NCBI GenBank assembly: GCA_022059125.1
Contig: JAEUWY010000005.1
Coordinates: forward strand, 5,828,001-5,892,000
Length of the DNA: 64,000 nucleotides
Origin: Corynespora cassiicola
Taxonomy: Eukaryota > Ascomycota > Dothideomycetes > Pleosporales > Corynesporascaceae
Reading direction: 5' to 3'
The notes under the pieces were generated by a model. The model had not been told where the DNA came from. It saw nothing but the letters and a program-made list of their open reading frames with translations, and searched no databases. Position numbers and translations under genes: made by a program. Shown here piece after piece: positions 45,001-58,072 of the stretch. Positions within the stretch are counted from its first letter, which is position 1; each line of letters starts with the position of its first letter.

Positions 45001-48000
45001 CACTGTCCGGTGGCAAATCCGGCGTAGCTCTCCTCTCGCACGTGACAATCTCCGCCGATACCCAATACCGTCTGCCTGAACAAACGTGTCCGGTAATGCC
45101 GGGCAAGGCTGCTCTGGTGAGGTTCGTCGGTCTTGATCCGGCGGATGATGGCCACGGTAGCCTCCATAGGAAGGCCCGTAAAGTGCTTCGAAGTTGATGT
45201 TGCATTAGTAGTTGGCCACGTCATTGTTCAACACAGATCTTCCCAACTCTTTTGGAAATGCAACCATGGAAAACATGTCAGGGTCTGGTGGAGGATCGCT
45301 GGTCGAATGCTTGCAGCACCAAAGATGTTCTGCTACGCGGCGAAGATTGCCAAGAAAAGCAATCGAGCCTTCATGTGTGTGCGTGTAGGCGGCGTAGTCC
45401 GGATGGGCAGCATTATTCCGGAAATATCAATCACCAAGCAGTGGGGTCGGTGGACGGGTCTGGTTCTGCTCCCGTTTCAAACATACCTCGCTTTAGCGCG
45501 GATATACTTGGATCTGTGCCTCAATCAGCGCCATCCACATGCACAGAGCATTCATTCATCAACAACCATCCCTTGGATTGTTGATCGTGCTCATGATGGA
45601 ACAGTGTGGTCGTGTGCATGTGTTGAGCAGGCTGTGCCTCGAGCTGAATCTCGCTTTGAAATGCAAAGGCGACGTCTGCATGAGCAGGGTGCTGGAGAAG
45701 CTTTGATGACTGCATCCGCAAGCTGGAACATGCTCACATTGAAACGGGCTCTAGTGAGCAGTCGCAGCAAGCTGACATTGGATTTCCTGCTCCCGTATAG
45801 GCAGAAATGAAATCTACTGGGACATCGCTAATCTGCGTATTAGAATAGCACACAGAATCTCTGCAGCGGATATGCATCTCACCCCCGCATAGTCCCGTGC
45901 ATGCGGCCAGGGTTGAAGTTGCCCCAGGCGCTTGCGAGCTGCATGGCAGAAGGTGAATGCGTCCTGTCACCCACCTCCGGCTTGTGCTGTATCCGTTGTG
46001 AAAATAGTAGCACCAACTGAAGGCCCAAAAGTTTATCATTCCTTAGGCCAACAATGACGAAGGATTATGCGATTTGTTTAATCCAGACTGGAGTAATTGC
46101 CTGGCCCATCTATTTTCGAGCCCCCAGTCCTACAAGTTTCAACTAGATTCGCAAGCCGCAGTGCAGCCGCGCAAGAGATCCCAGGTGGAGCATCGGACCA
46201 GGTCCGCAGCGGCAACGCACGGCCATCCACAGCCAGGGTCTCAAAGCAAAGGAAACATCTGTGCGGTTGAGTAGCAAACAATCAGCTCTCGCGCGGTTGC
46301 AGCCTGCGTCCGCAACATGCAGCCTCTTCTCGAACCCACAACGGCGCCCAGTCCGACCGGAGATTCCACGGGCGTTACGCGTTCGTTGAGGCTCGTTCAA
46401 AGTCTACGGTGGGTTCTCGGTGTCCTATTACTCTACGGCCGATAAATCACGTTTCTCCAGTCAGCTGCTCGAACTCAACGTGACTGTGCCGCAGCAACTT
46501 TGGTTTCATGTCTCAATTACCACGTACCCGGCGATGGCTGAGCAGGGCCAAAAGGTAACGGTCGGCCGAGGCGAGGGCCATGTATTCGGCGAGAAAAGGA
46601 CGCCCAACTGGGACGCAAACAATGGCCGCCGCATGGGTAAAGCTTCATTCGAAAGCTTGAGCGGTAGGGCCATGGTTGTGTTGGATGTTGACGCCCACCA
46701 AGTCGCCAACGCCAAAACACAACACGCAAAAGCAGTCATTGAAGCGCCTGCCATCCTCGTACGTCATGTAACAGCAGCGAGCGAGGGACTGGCTGGTGGG
46801 TGCGTTGCGTGTTGCGTAAATCGTAATGCTGACACGGCCACGGCGCTCAGATTTCGCTGACCGACGCGCGCGACAGATTTTGCCGCTACACCAACCGGCT
46901 GTCTGTTGCTGCTGCGAGCAGTTCGTTATCCGAGCCTGTGGCTTGACTGTGGATTGCAGCCTGGCTCCTTCATTGTCAAAAACGGTGCAGACGGATTCAT
47001 TGATTCAATCGAGTGTGCAACGTTGTCGGCTTGGTTGCCTTGGGCTGGCGACCCCAAGGGGCAGTCGACTAGGCGCTTCCAGCCGATCGCCAATCTCTCG
47101 ATCCCTATGTTGCCATGCCTTCCCAGCAGGATCTCAAAAGATTACAAAGTGGATCCTCCTCAATCCCAAGGCAATAAGCAACGGCGGACGGTCTCCGAAG
47201 GGCAGCAGGCCACAACGGTCGGGCAGTAGGATGGAATCTCGGCCGGTTGAATGACTTGCTCGACCGCCGGAGAGAGCGAGGTGGTCGTCTCCAACAGCGT
47301 CGACGCAAGGTAGGCGCGCATCGGCTGTTGGCTCGAATGGTGAGATTGGTGGTGGTAGGTAGTGCCACGGCGCGACAGACGACACGGTCAATAGATCCAA
47401 CCAGAGCAGCAATCTCAGCTTTGGCGTCTGATCTCAGCTCACAACGTTTCCCAGCAGGACCCTTCGTCGGGCAACGGCGCAATTGTCAAATTGAGTTTGC
47501 ACGGCGCTCTGCAACGGCGTCGGCTGACATTTCTCAGGGCGCAGGACGCCGGCAGAGGAGGAGGAGGAGGGATGGAGACTTGGTACGGATCACGGCGGGC
47601 CGGAAGCAGTCCGCTGAATGGTAGGTAGCCATTAGAGCATGTCTCGCTATCTCTGGCGGACTGGATGAACTGCCCGCTTATGCATGCGTGGTTTCATGGG
47701 TGCGCCGTAGGGGCGTTCCCGCGTCATGAGGATGGATGGGATCCTAATGTTGGATGACGCGATGGGCTAGGGAAGCGCGCCGCACCGAACTCGTGGGAAA
47801 AGAGATCAATATGGTGACGAAGGTTCAATGATGATGAACCAAGGGGCTTGGCCGAGGAGCGACAACGGCTGGTCAAACCCCATGGGTGAGTTACCAGGCC
47901 ATCGGCTGCAGAGGCCCATGGCAGCGGCGAGACGGGATTGGTGAGAAGCAGATGACGAAAGGCAGAGGGCGGGTACGGGCGGAGATCTGGATCAGTCTGT

Positions 48001-49406
48001 CGTTTTACGAGCAAAGACAGAGGCGGTGCAATGTGTGGGCGGCAGTGGTGATGAGGCCGAGAGGGTGGACGGGCAGCGCAAGGTTGCTGGGCATTTGTTC
48101 TCGATGATGATGATGTGGAGGGCGAAGATCTGGCGGGCAGGCGGGCAGACGGGCGAGTGAGGTCGCGAACAGCTTCATCCAGATTAACGATCTGACCTCA
48201 GAGAGAGCGATGATCCATCGGTGGAAGGCAGGGCTGTGGCATCATCATCTGTCAATCATGATGAATGCGAGGCCCACAGCCGGCACTTGAGAGGGCTGTA
48301 GGTGGCAGCTCAGCACACCTGCCCAAAGCGGCAACCGAGCGGCGGACGGCCTGGCAGAGGGTAGGGAGGGCAGGCGCGAGGCGACCAGCGGACTCGCAGG
48401 TGCATCCCAAGATCCCACGTTTGATCATCACGGGATTAATTATGGAAAGCCGGGCATGCTTGCTGGCCGCGGGCGGGCATCCATGTGTCGAGTTGCATCG
48501 AAGGCATGAGGGATCACAACAGAATGTTTCCGGAACCTGGCCTTCCACGGCAGCGGCAGCAGAAAAAGGGCAGTGGGCGGTGTGACTGGCGATGACTGGC
48601 AATGGCTGGGCAATGACTGGCGACGAAGGGCGAGGGCTGGCGAGCGCATGGGGTGGCCAATCAGCGGGCGGCACGCCTCTCAGCATGAATGGGCGGCTGG
48701 CAGCGGGTGGTCTTGGGTGGCTGAGGGCGTAACAGTGGGTGGTGGATGCCGGCAAGGGACTGGAGCAGAGGGAGCGATGCAGTCATAGGCCCCCGTCGGT
48801 TGCCACAGGCAGCCTGTCGACGGCCGCGAGGTCTGGAATCTGTCTGACCGGAGTAAAGTGGGCAGGCAGAGCCGTCGAGCCGCCGGAGTCAGCCACGTTG
48901 CGCACGTCTCTGGTCACCGGAAGCACTACGGAAGCACCGTCACGATGCTCATCTGCGATGAACCACTCAAGCGGCACGCGCAAAGGTTAGAGTTTGCAGA
49001 AGCGCACAAAGTTGCGATGGCGGGGCAGCGGTTGAGCGACGACAAGACGATGCCAGAGTGGATCTGGCCGGGTGCCGTATCGATAAGACGCGACGCGGCA
49101 TGGCCGAGCCCTCCGACTGGCTGCACCCGCTAGCCGCTTCGGGCTTGACGCGCGCTGGCCTGAGGCCTTTAAGCGGCGGTGAGGGTGATGGAGGTCGAGC
49201 TGCCGTCTCAAACCTGTACCTAGTCGGCTGGCTAACGTGTCTGATGGCAGCTGTCAAACGCAAGCCCTCGAGGGGAGCGATATGGCGGGGTGTGGGAAGT
49301 GTTTCGAGCATTTGATTGCAGTGTCCCGCCGCCGGCCAGGGTTGGGCTCACTCGTGACTGGCGTGGCCGGGGGGGGAGTGGCCACGATGAGGTGCTTCTT
49401 CTCTCA

Positions 49407-49459
49407 GCGGCGGCGGCGACGGCGACGGCGACAGCGACGACAGCAGCGACGACGACGAC
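49407..49459. repeat. Imperfect CGG/CGA trinucleotide repeat
   Basis: Mixed GGC, GAC and GCA trinucleotides over about 50 bp. It opens long frames in several phases without coding evidence. Confidence 0.75.
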
Positions 49460-50087
49460 AAAGGACAAGGTGGCCACGTCTGGTCTCTGGCGTACGCAGG
49501 GCGTGACCAAGACTGCCGGGTGGGCTCCGACGGTCCCTCCCAGGCAAGAGAAAAATGGGCTCTCGGACGTGATCAGCGGTCCCAGTCCCCTTCTGCAGCC
49601 CACAGACTCCCGCGCTGGGCATGGTTGACACAGTTTGGCAGAGTTTAGCCAGCGGGAAGCTGAGCTTGGCTGGCAGCACGGATGGTGCCGGCGAGCAGAA
49701 AAGAAGAAAAAAACCGGACCAGCGATGCAGGTTTTTTCTGCGACGAGGGCGTTTCCAATCATGGGGGCTCATGGGGGGCGCTGGGGGGTGGCGCACCCTG
49801 GCCTGGACTGGCGACTAGGTGGGAATGGTAATAATCCAACGGGCGCTGATACGAGCCGAAATAAGGATGTGAGCCGGTAGAATTCAGGGCCTGGCGGCGC
49901 GACGCTGCATCGGGGGCGATGGGCATGTCGATATTTTTGTGCGTGCAGCGGAGAGGGTGCAGAGCATACCAATACCGTCTCCTGAGCAAGGAGGGCGACC
50001 GAGTATTGATTACGAGTATTGGATGGACGGCAGCCGCTGGACGGAGTGGCTCGAGGCCCTCTGGTGGATGGGGCGCGCAGGCAGAGC

Positions 50088-50147
50088 AGCCAGTGCAGCC
50101 AGCCAGTGCAGCCAGTGCAGCCAGTGCAGCCAGTGCAGCCAGTGCAG
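50088..50147. repeat. 9-bp tandem repeat AGTGCAGCC
   Basis: About six consecutive copies of AGTGCAGCC. The unit is a multiple of three, so it gives open frames with tripeptide repeats in several phases, but no start, domain or splice structure supports translation. Confidence 0.9.
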
Positions 50148-50413
50148 AGCATGGGCAGTCACACGACGGGGCCAGGGTGAGTCAGAAAATGGTGATTGGC
50201 AGCATGGCAGAAAAATAATCTCCGACGCCATTTGCTGGCCGCGAAACTCTCGAAAATTCTGGCGGGACATGGGATGCGATGAGATGAACCGTTTTGCTGC
50301 CCGTTAGTCAGCCCAGGCGGGCCCTCTGGCGGGCACTCTGGCGGGCCCTCCTGGCACTGCGGGTGTGAGAGACATGAGGCGGCGCCGCGACTCGACCGGC
50401 ACGCGGCCGAAAC

Positions 50414-50438
50414 GCAGCAGCAGCAGCAGCAGCAGCAC
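50414..50438. repeat. CAG microsatellite
   Basis: Eight CAG triplets in a row in non-coding DNA upstream of the kinase. Confidence 0.9.
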
Positions 50439-51291
50439 CAGCCTGTGTCTGCCCACAGCCTGTGTGTCTGCCCACAGCCTGCCAAAGACAGCCTGCCTGG
50501 TGCTGCTGGGGCGAGAGGCAGAGGCGCGGCCTTCACGCGGACAGGCAGCCTTTGCTTTGGGGGGTCTCGGTGGGTGCATGCGGCCGCAGCAGCAGCAGCC
50601 AGACGGCGCGGCTGGGCGGCGGCTGGCGCTGATTGGGAGGGCTGCGACACAGCCGCCCGGAGCAGTCGATGGATGCGGGCTCATGAATCAGGACCGACGC
50701 CGCGCAGCCGGTAGCTTTGTTGGACATGGCCGCTACCATCGCCCGCCCAGGCCGCCAGTCGAGGGCCCATCAGCGCCGCCGGCCTAGCGCGCCCAGTGCA
50801 TCCCAGTGCGTCCCAGTGCGTCGCCAGAGCGCCCCGTGCGCCCTAGCGCCCCCTCCCAGCACGCCCCAGCACGGCCCACCGCCGACCCAGCACGTCCCCA
50901 CCGCCCAAGCCCCCCCCTGCCCGCCCTGCCATTCGCCTCCCTCGTCTCTCCACCCACATCCATGTGCGTCCAAGTGTGTCCCAGTGCATCCATGCCGCCG
51001 TCTTCGTCATGGCGCCCTCTGCTAGGCCCATCCTTCCCTATATTTACAGAAACCGGGGCGCCCAGCGAGCCAATAACTAGACGCCTCACCCTCCATCCCG
51101 TGCCATACCTCTTACATACTACATCATATCCCGCCTCACACCGCGCTGCTCTTCAACCTCCTCAGACTACTACTACCACCTCCTCCCCGCCTCCTTCAAA
51201 CACACTCCTTCATTGTCCACCTTGTCCGCACAACCTCTCCAGCCTCGCCATCCTCAACCTCTGCCAGCTGCCGCCACCCGGACTTGGTCTC

Positions 51292-51318
51292 ATGTGCCCA
51301 GGACACCTACTCATTTAA
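51292..51318 (+). promoter_or_regulatory. Short upstream open reading frame in kinase leader
   Basis: ATG at 51292 opens an 8-codon frame ending TAA at 51318, 150 bp before the kinase start. No other ATG lies between it and the kinase ATG. If the transcript starts upstream, this uORF would reduce kinase translation. An intron in the leader could remove it. Confidence 0.45.
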
Positions 51319-51467
51319 TCCCTTGTTGTTGTTGCTGCTGTTCTCTTTTTCTCTTCTCCACTGCGCTCAGGCCATCTTGTCTCCCCAGGACTACCTAATC
51401 TGACTACCGTCCTTGAGGCCTTTGCTGGATCCTTGAGGATATCTCCCCCAAACCACCCCATTCCACT

Positions 51468-52851
51468 ATGTTGCCGACGCCTCCTCCATCGCCAACCCTC
51501 AATGGATTCTGTGCGCCGGAAGAACGTCTAGGTCAAGTCCTCGCCGGAAGGTTGCAGTTGACCGGCATCCTTGGCGTCGGTGCCTACGGAGTCGTCTACA
51601 CGGCCGTTGACATCCAGACAAACACCCCTTACGCTGTCAAGGCGCTCAACAAGCTCGGCTTGGAGCCCCGCCAGCGCAAGTTCCAACAGCGTGAGATCCA
51701 GCTCCACCACCAGGCCAGCGCCCACCCCAATGTTGTCTCCTTGGTCAAGATTATGGATGCCCCGGACTGCACCTATGTGGTCATCGAGTACTGCCCCGAG
51801 GGTGACCTCTTCTCTAACATCACCGAGCACGGCAAGTACATTGGTAATGACGCTCTAGCCAAGAGGGCCTTCCTCCAAATCTTGGATGCCGTCGAATACT
51901 GCCACTCCATCGGAATCTACCACAGGGACCTCAAGCCGGAGAACATCTTGGTTACTGACAATGGCATGACCTGCAAGCTGGCCGACTTTGGACTTGCCAC
52001 CAACGACCACATCACCTCCGACTTTGGATGCGGCTCGACTTTTTACATGTCACCTGGTGAGTCAATCCTTTGAGTCAACCGTGCAAGTCACGTGCTAACC
52101 CCCCATCGCAGAATGCCAGACTTCGGCACCCAAGGCCTACTCGTGCTATGCATCTGCACCCAACGACGTCTGGAGCCTCGGTGTCATCCTTGTGAACCTC
52201 ACCTGTGGACGCAACCCGTGGAAGCGCGCCTCGTTCGAGGACAGCACTTTCCGCGCCTACATGAAGGATCCCAAGTTCCTCAGGTCCATCCTGCCCGTTT
52301 CTCCCGAGTTGGATTCCATTCTCAGGCGTGTCTTCGAGTTCAACCCTACCAAGAGGGCCACCATCCCAGAGCTCCGCGAACTGATCTTGAGGTGCCCGCG
52401 CTTCACTGCCTCCAAGTCGGCAGCTGCCACCCCGCTGCCTTCCCCTCCTTTTGTTCCCGCGGACTACCCCAGGGATGCTGCCGCCTACAACGGATGCTAC
52501 CAGCCTGCCGCCGTCCCCTCGGTTGCTCCCCTCCCCGGGCCGCTCTACTCACCCGCTGCGTACGAGCTCCCCTACCCCCAGCACTCGACGTCCTCTGGCA
52601 GCTCCAACTCGGACAACGACTCTGTATTCTCATCCTGTTCGTCCGTCTCGTCCGCTTCCTCTACGTCTTCTTTCACGCACGTTTCCCAGCCCCCGGTGCA
52701 GCACAAGCTGCCGCAACGGGCGGTCCAATCAACATACGTTTCTCCCGCTCCGGCCAATACGTGGTTCCACCCCTTCATCCAGGCCGCCAATCTGGTCAAG
52801 CACGTGTCTTTCCAGCCCCCCATGATGACGGCTCCGGTCCATGTCTACTAG
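51468..52851 (+). CDS. Serine/threonine protein kinase, Ran1/Sks1-like
   Basis: Exons 51468-52056 and 52112-52851 give 442 residues. The kinase domain has a Gly-loop GVGAYGVVY (36-44), catalytic-ATP Lys58 (YAVKAL), HRDLKPEN (Asp154), DFG (173-175) and APE-equivalent MSPECQTS. Residues 260-285 form the end of the domain (PTKRATIPELREL). The insert and the Ser/Pro-rich tail (about 150 residues; HSTSSGSSNSDNDSVFSSCS) resemble fungal Ran1/Sks1/Vhs1-type kinases, which act in nutrient-dependent growth and development. This subfamily call rests on recalled patterns and could be another branch. Three features suggest layered control: a C/T-rich leader, a short uORF and a very large flanking intergenic space. 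Confidence 0.85.
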
Positions 52852-54177
52852 ACTTTTTCTTCACCCCGATACGTTTCTCCACGATGTGTTCATATACCTT
52901 TCCTCCTATTCTTCTCGAAAAGTTACGATGAGATGATGTTGTCCTTTTCTTTGCAAGCGGTGCTATTGCACGGTGTTGGTGTGGAATCTGAAATCCCTTT
53001 TTGGCGTTTCAAAATAGAACTGGGTATCGACCTTCCCATCCAAAGCCGCCGGACCCCTTCGGACCTCTCCTCTTCCTTTGACCACGGAGGGACTTCCCGA
53101 CTCGGCTTGGATCTAGAAAACCTTTGGCCACTACGGTGTCTTACAAACACCTTTTAACTTGGGGGACGCCGAAAGCCTAGATGGCGACGAGGAGTTTATT
53201 CTCATTCTCGTTTTCTGTAGTGTGGATATCTGGTTCATTGTTTTCACTTTTTTTTTTTACTCATCTTTTTCTTTCTGGAAGGCTTGTTTCTTGTTTGCTT
53301 GGGAAGGGGGAAATCTTTCGAGAGCATTTCACGGAGTTGACTTCTCTTCTAATGTGGACTGACGGATCCGACAAACATATCCTCAGTCATTACGGTCTTT
53401 CATTTTCCTTTATTTCTTACTACACCTTTCCTTGTCACCCTTGATACCAGAGCATAAAAAAAGCTCACCAATGTACGGTAGTTGTCCAACGAAGAAAGAG
53501 AACAAAAAAAAGGACAAATGTTGATTTGCCAGCCCCGGACGGGGCGGCAACTCAAGCAAAACATAGATATCAACAACAATCACACATGATTATTTTGCGC
53601 AGTTGGCAATCCCTTCGCGGGGTGTTGCACTGCCGAAGACAGAAAACGGTCCAATTCCCACCTGCTCAAAAGTGCCATGACTTGTCTCACTTTCCACCAA
53701 ACCCACATGTGTACACATGTACGTACGTAGCCAGGAAACTCGGACCTCCTGAATACGTTGATGTCTCTGCTCGAACGGCATGGCAGTAGCACCAGCTAGC
53801 TAAGCTAAGCCCAGGCCGCCACCCACTCACTCACTCACCCACCCCCTACCCACCCCCATCACTCATCATCCCATCTGTGCGTCTACCTGCATCACCGAAC
53901 CCCAGACCGTTCCCTAGGCCAAACGATCTCGGAGCCTCGCGCAAGGCCACCACCCAATCAGCAGCGCCCAGCTCCCCAACCGGCCAGGGATGCCCCCCTG
54001 CCCACCTCGCATCACCGAGGGATGGGGAGCACAGAGCAACGACACGACGACCAACGCAGCAGCAGCAAAAGACTCAGCAGCGCAGCCTTTTGCGCCGGGG
54101 GCTGGGCGAATCAGCAGCCTGGGGGCGTGGGCAGAGAGAGAGAGGGCCCGATTTTTGCAGACGGGCGGAATGCAAGG

Positions 54178-54246
54178 CCATGCCATGCCATGCCATGCAG
54201 GTGTGCAGGTGTGCAGGTGCAGGTGCAGGTGCAGGCGCAGGTGCAG
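54178..54246. repeat. CCATG and CAGGTG repeat block
   Basis: Consecutive CCATG pentamers (54178-54199) run into CAGGTG hexamers with variants (to 54246). Confidence 0.85.
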
Positions 54247-54377
54247 GGCGCTGCTGCGAGGCTACCCAGGATGCGAATGCTGAGCGATGATTTGGGAGGC
54301 GTGCAGTAGGCTCATTTGACAGGACCCGTGGACTCGACGGGCGATGCGCACGCGAAGGGCCGAGGCGAAAGGTGCTT

Positions 54378-54411
54378 TGTTGTTGTTGTTGCTGCTGCTG
54401 CTGCTGTTGTC
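54378..54411. repeat. TTG/CTG trinucleotide repeat
   Basis: About eleven TTG or CTG triplets in a row, non-coding. Confidence 0.85.
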
Positions 54412-55476
54412 GTGGGCGCCGCGGACGCTATCTGGCCATACTTTTTTTTCTTTCCTTTCTTTGGCGGCGGTGCTCACCTCTGTCTGGCTTTCGCTGTCCC
54501 CTTGTTGCGTGGTTCCCGCACGCACGGCTGGGAAAAAAAAAAAGTTGGCTACCTACTTAGATTACCTAGGTACCCATCCACCACCCCCCTTGTGGGTGAC
54601 AGGGGGATGGCGGGACGGCTGGCTGGTTGGCTGCTTCACTCGAGGCCGGCGGCCGTTTTGGGGTTGCTTTTTGGGTTGGAGGCCTTTTGTTCCTTTTCTT
54701 CTGCTTCGCTTCTGCCTCGCTTCGTTCTGCCCGTCTGCCTGCCCGTCCAACTCTCGGCGGTCCAGCTAGGAGGTTGAAGCGAAGTGTCGACGAGCTAGGG
54801 CCGATTGAGAAGGCATGGGGATTGGAAAGCAGCGAAGTTTCGATGGGGGCGCACCGAGCACATGCCCTCGCTCTCGCTCTGCAACTGCACATCGCGGACC
54901 TTTTTTTCGAGTAAGGGAGGGAGTGAACCTTGCCTGGGTTGGTTGGGTCGGCTGCCTACCCAGGCCAGCTAGCCGTGTTCGAAGCCCGTTTTCTGCCTCT
55001 CTCCAGCTCTCGATTCGAGATCCCTAGCCTGACCCGGCCGCTTTGGCGGTTCCCATCGCTCTCTGTCCCTCGCGCGTGCGTCCATCCGTCGTCGCGTGTG
55101 TGCGCGCGCGCGGCGCGATGCGATGCCATGGCGAAATGAAATGTGTGACGCCCCGTTGAATATCCTTCTCCTGTTGAGGGACCAGGGGGGAGGGGCCCAG
55201 TCCAGACCAGGCCAGACGGCTGGCTGTGCAAACAGAAAATGATGGACGGCTTTCTCATCTACCTACTCCCTACTACCGACGACCATCCCTCGAGGAGCCC
55301 ACACCGGTCGACCGGTGGGTTGATTCGCGCCCCACAGGCCCTGGTCTTGTACCTGCTGCCCCCTCCCTCCCCTTCCTGGACTGCTTCCGGCCCATTTCTC
55401 GATTCCCGCTGCGCTGCGCTGCTGCTGCAAGGCAACAAGTCTCGTCCCTCTGCCAACTCGGTGCCTACCCACCTTT

Positions 55477-55491
55477 CCCCCCCCCCCCCCC
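55477..55491. repeat. Poly-C run of 15 bases
   Basis: Fifteen consecutive C on the plus strand in GC-rich intergenic DNA. Confidence 0.9.
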
Positions 55492-55918
55492 TCCCATTCA
55501 ATCTCACTCGCTGCCATGGATACGAAGAGAGGCTTGCTCAGCTCCCCCGGCTTGTTTGTCGTGTTGTGTCGTGTTCCGCAAGGTCACTGGACTGGACTGA
55601 CTGGGCTGGCTGAGCTGGGCTGACGAAGAAAACCCCCGGGGCTAGCCCCAGGAAGGGGAGGTGTAGCAGTGGCAGTGGCAGTTGTCCCCAGGTGGACCAT
55701 GGCCCTTTTGCCATAGATTGCGGCGAACAAGACCGCCAGAACGCCATGCAGCACACGAGGCGTCACCGGAATCTCGATGGGCGGTGCTCGCCAAACAAAG
55801 AGCGCGTCTCCCCGACTGCCACTGCCACTGCCACTACGTCTGCGCTGCCTCGCTCGGGCGTTTTCTTCTTTCCTTTCCTTTGCCAGCGAGCCACCCGTGG
55901 CGTATCTAGCCGGGCGAC

Positions 55919-55941
55919 GGTGAGGTGAGGTGAGGTGAGGT
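55919..55941. repeat. GGTGA pentamer repeat
   Basis: Four to five consecutive GGTGA units, non-coding. Confidence 0.85.
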
Positions 55942-57571
55942 AGCTGGGGGAGGCACAGTAGTCATCTGACAACCGCAGATGCTTAGCAACAAAGCAAAAT
56001 GACCCTCCCGCCCTTCCCCCGTTTGTGGTCCGGGGTGCTGAGAGGTTGAGTTTGGGGAGAGTGGCGTTGCCATGCCGGGTGAGAGTGGATGCGAGTGCGT
56101 GCACGACTGGGCAACGACTCACGACCATTTTCAACACCTGTCTTGGTATTCCGTTAATTCCCTCATTCCCGTCCCATTCGATTCAGCCATGTAATGTATG
56201 TCTGTGTCTGTCTGGATATGTGTGCATGTATAGTGTGTGTATGATTCTACCGTAATGTGGCCAAGACCACCATCTTCCAACCAGCTCGCAAACCCGCCGC
56301 CTACCAGCAAAACACTAACCAGCACGCGCGTGCGCCCCCCCCCTCCCCGTTTCTCAACACATTGTCCTGCTTCTCCGTCTCAGAAGCTTGCAAAAAGGCA
56401 GAGGCAGAAAGATTATTGCCGCTTTACCTGTCCTGTGCTTGTACCATGCGCTTCAATGAATCCACGCCCACATTTTTCCTGTTCGCTGGCCTGGCCGGAC
56501 TCCGTTCTGTTCTGTTCTGGCCGAGTCGACGTTCCCACTCTCCTTAACACGCATACTCGCATACACACCGAGAAAAAAAGAGTCCCAATAAAGAAACGAC
56601 CCCAGTGGCAAATCATGTCGAATTCGGGGACATGCCTATTCTGACGGCCGCGTGCGTGCGTGCTGAGTGCCAACACAGAAACGCGGCCCCCTCCCTAGTA
56701 TGGATGCGAGTGGGTAACGTGCGGCCCCATTCGATATATTGCATCGTCGCCTGTTATACCATCTACGGCTCGGTGCCCCATTCGAAGGCCACGCAACGCT
56801 ACCCACGCCGCACTCAGGCAAAGGGAGTTGCGCTGCAAGCCGGCAGACAGGCAGGCAGACAGGCAGACGACAAAAGTCCCTCGACCCGCGGACGGCATGG
56901 AGGGATGGATGGATCTGGATTGATTGAACGATTAATTGATTTAATTGATTGATTGGAAAAATCCCCCCAAATGGTTCGCTTCCCGGGTTCTGACGTGCCT
57001 GGTGCTGACCACCAGGACTCGGCTGGCTTGGGCTTGGGCCTGTAAGCTAGGTAAGCAGCCGCCGGGCAGATGGGCAGACGAGGCCGTTTCCACGGTCTGC
57101 CTCGATGCCATCATCTATCCATGCAGCACCGCGCCGCCATCCATCTTACAATTTTTTTTCGATGAAGATCCTGCGGATGGACGCATGGCATGGCATGGCA
57201 TGCACGCATCCCACCCGCATCGTATCGCTATCGCCATCGCCCTGCGCCCTGCCCTAAACGGCATCCGTCCATCCAATCCATCCACATGGCCAGATGGTCC
57301 TCCAAGGCAGAAGGAAGCCGTGGAATATTCTCGACGCGAAGCGTGACGGAGGACGTGAACCTGTTTGCCTACCTGACCGTCTGCCTGCCTACCCATCCGT
57401 CCATTGCTTCATGCGAACCCCACGCCAGCCCCTCGCTTCGCCGCAAAAATACATGGAAATAGTCACCTAGGTATTAACCCATGACCCCCCCCCTTGCCCT
57501 ATATTATATCGAACCCTTTTCGTCCCGGTACCGAACGCCGACTCGGGTCCTGGACGGTCCCTCGACGAGGG

Positions 57572-57593
57572 GACGACGACGACGACGACGACG
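57572..57593. repeat. GAC trinucleotide repeat
   Basis: Seven GAC triplets, followed by GCC triplets. Non-coding. Confidence 0.85.
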
Positions 57594-58032
57594 CCGCCGC
57601 GCCCGGGCTATGCGGAAAATAGCATGTGGTGCCTGCCTGCCTGCCCTGCCTTGGGAGTCGACGGTTCGATAGTCTCAAAGTGTGGCGGCGGCGGCAGGAC
57701 AGGGCGTTGAGACGCAAGATGAGGGAGCATGTCACTCGAACGAGGGGAGAGGGTTATGCATTTTTGTTCATCCAGGTCTGGTCTGGCCTGGTCTGACGTG
57801 ACCTTTTTTTTTCTGATCTACCTACCTACCTACTACCCTACGCATCTCGATCAAGGGTCGCTGCCGTGCGGGTGCTAATGCGAATGCGAAGCCCGTTCGG
57901 TCCCCTCCCCCTCCCCCTTGACTGGGTGGGCAAAGTTCTGACGAACGGGAACGGAACGGATGGCCGGCTGTCTGAGGCAGATGTGGGCGCATGGTGGATG
58001 ATGGAGTGGCTTGCTTGTCGCGTGCCAGGCGT

Positions 58033-58072
58033 GCGATGGCGATTGCGATGGCGATGGCGATGGCGATGCGAT
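58033..58072. repeat. GATGGC hexamer repeat
   Basis: Six imperfect GATGGC/GATTGC units. Two further variable repeat blocks follow: GACAC/GACGA-type at 58098-58137 and CGGTA-type at 58292-58321. Confidence 0.8.

Larger units (their letters stand above)
42094..51467. other. 9.4-kb gene-free region upstream of kinase
   Basis: No gene could be supported. 42094-42250 is TA-rich. 42500-42800 is A/C-rich. A possible decayed coding stretch lies on the minus strand at 44827-45224. From about 47 kb the DNA is GC-rich with simple repeats, and 50.8-51.4 kb is C/T-rich. The region nearest the kinase (50.9-51.4 kb) looks like a promoter and long pyrimidine-rich leader. The rest could contain long non-coding transcripts or regulatory sites. 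Confidence 0.5.

Noticed and set aside
45133..45810. 225-codon plus-strand frame in the upstream desert
   Set aside because: No domain, no good start context, and the opposite strand carries the more coding-like pattern.
50088..50147. Direct-repeat array considered as a CRISPR-like locus
   Set aside because: The units are contiguous 9-mers without spacers, and CRISPR arrays are not expected in a fungal nucleus.
54977..54986. GTTCGAAGCC string resembling a tRNA B box
   Set aside because: No matching T-stem, anticodon arm or A box can be formed around it.
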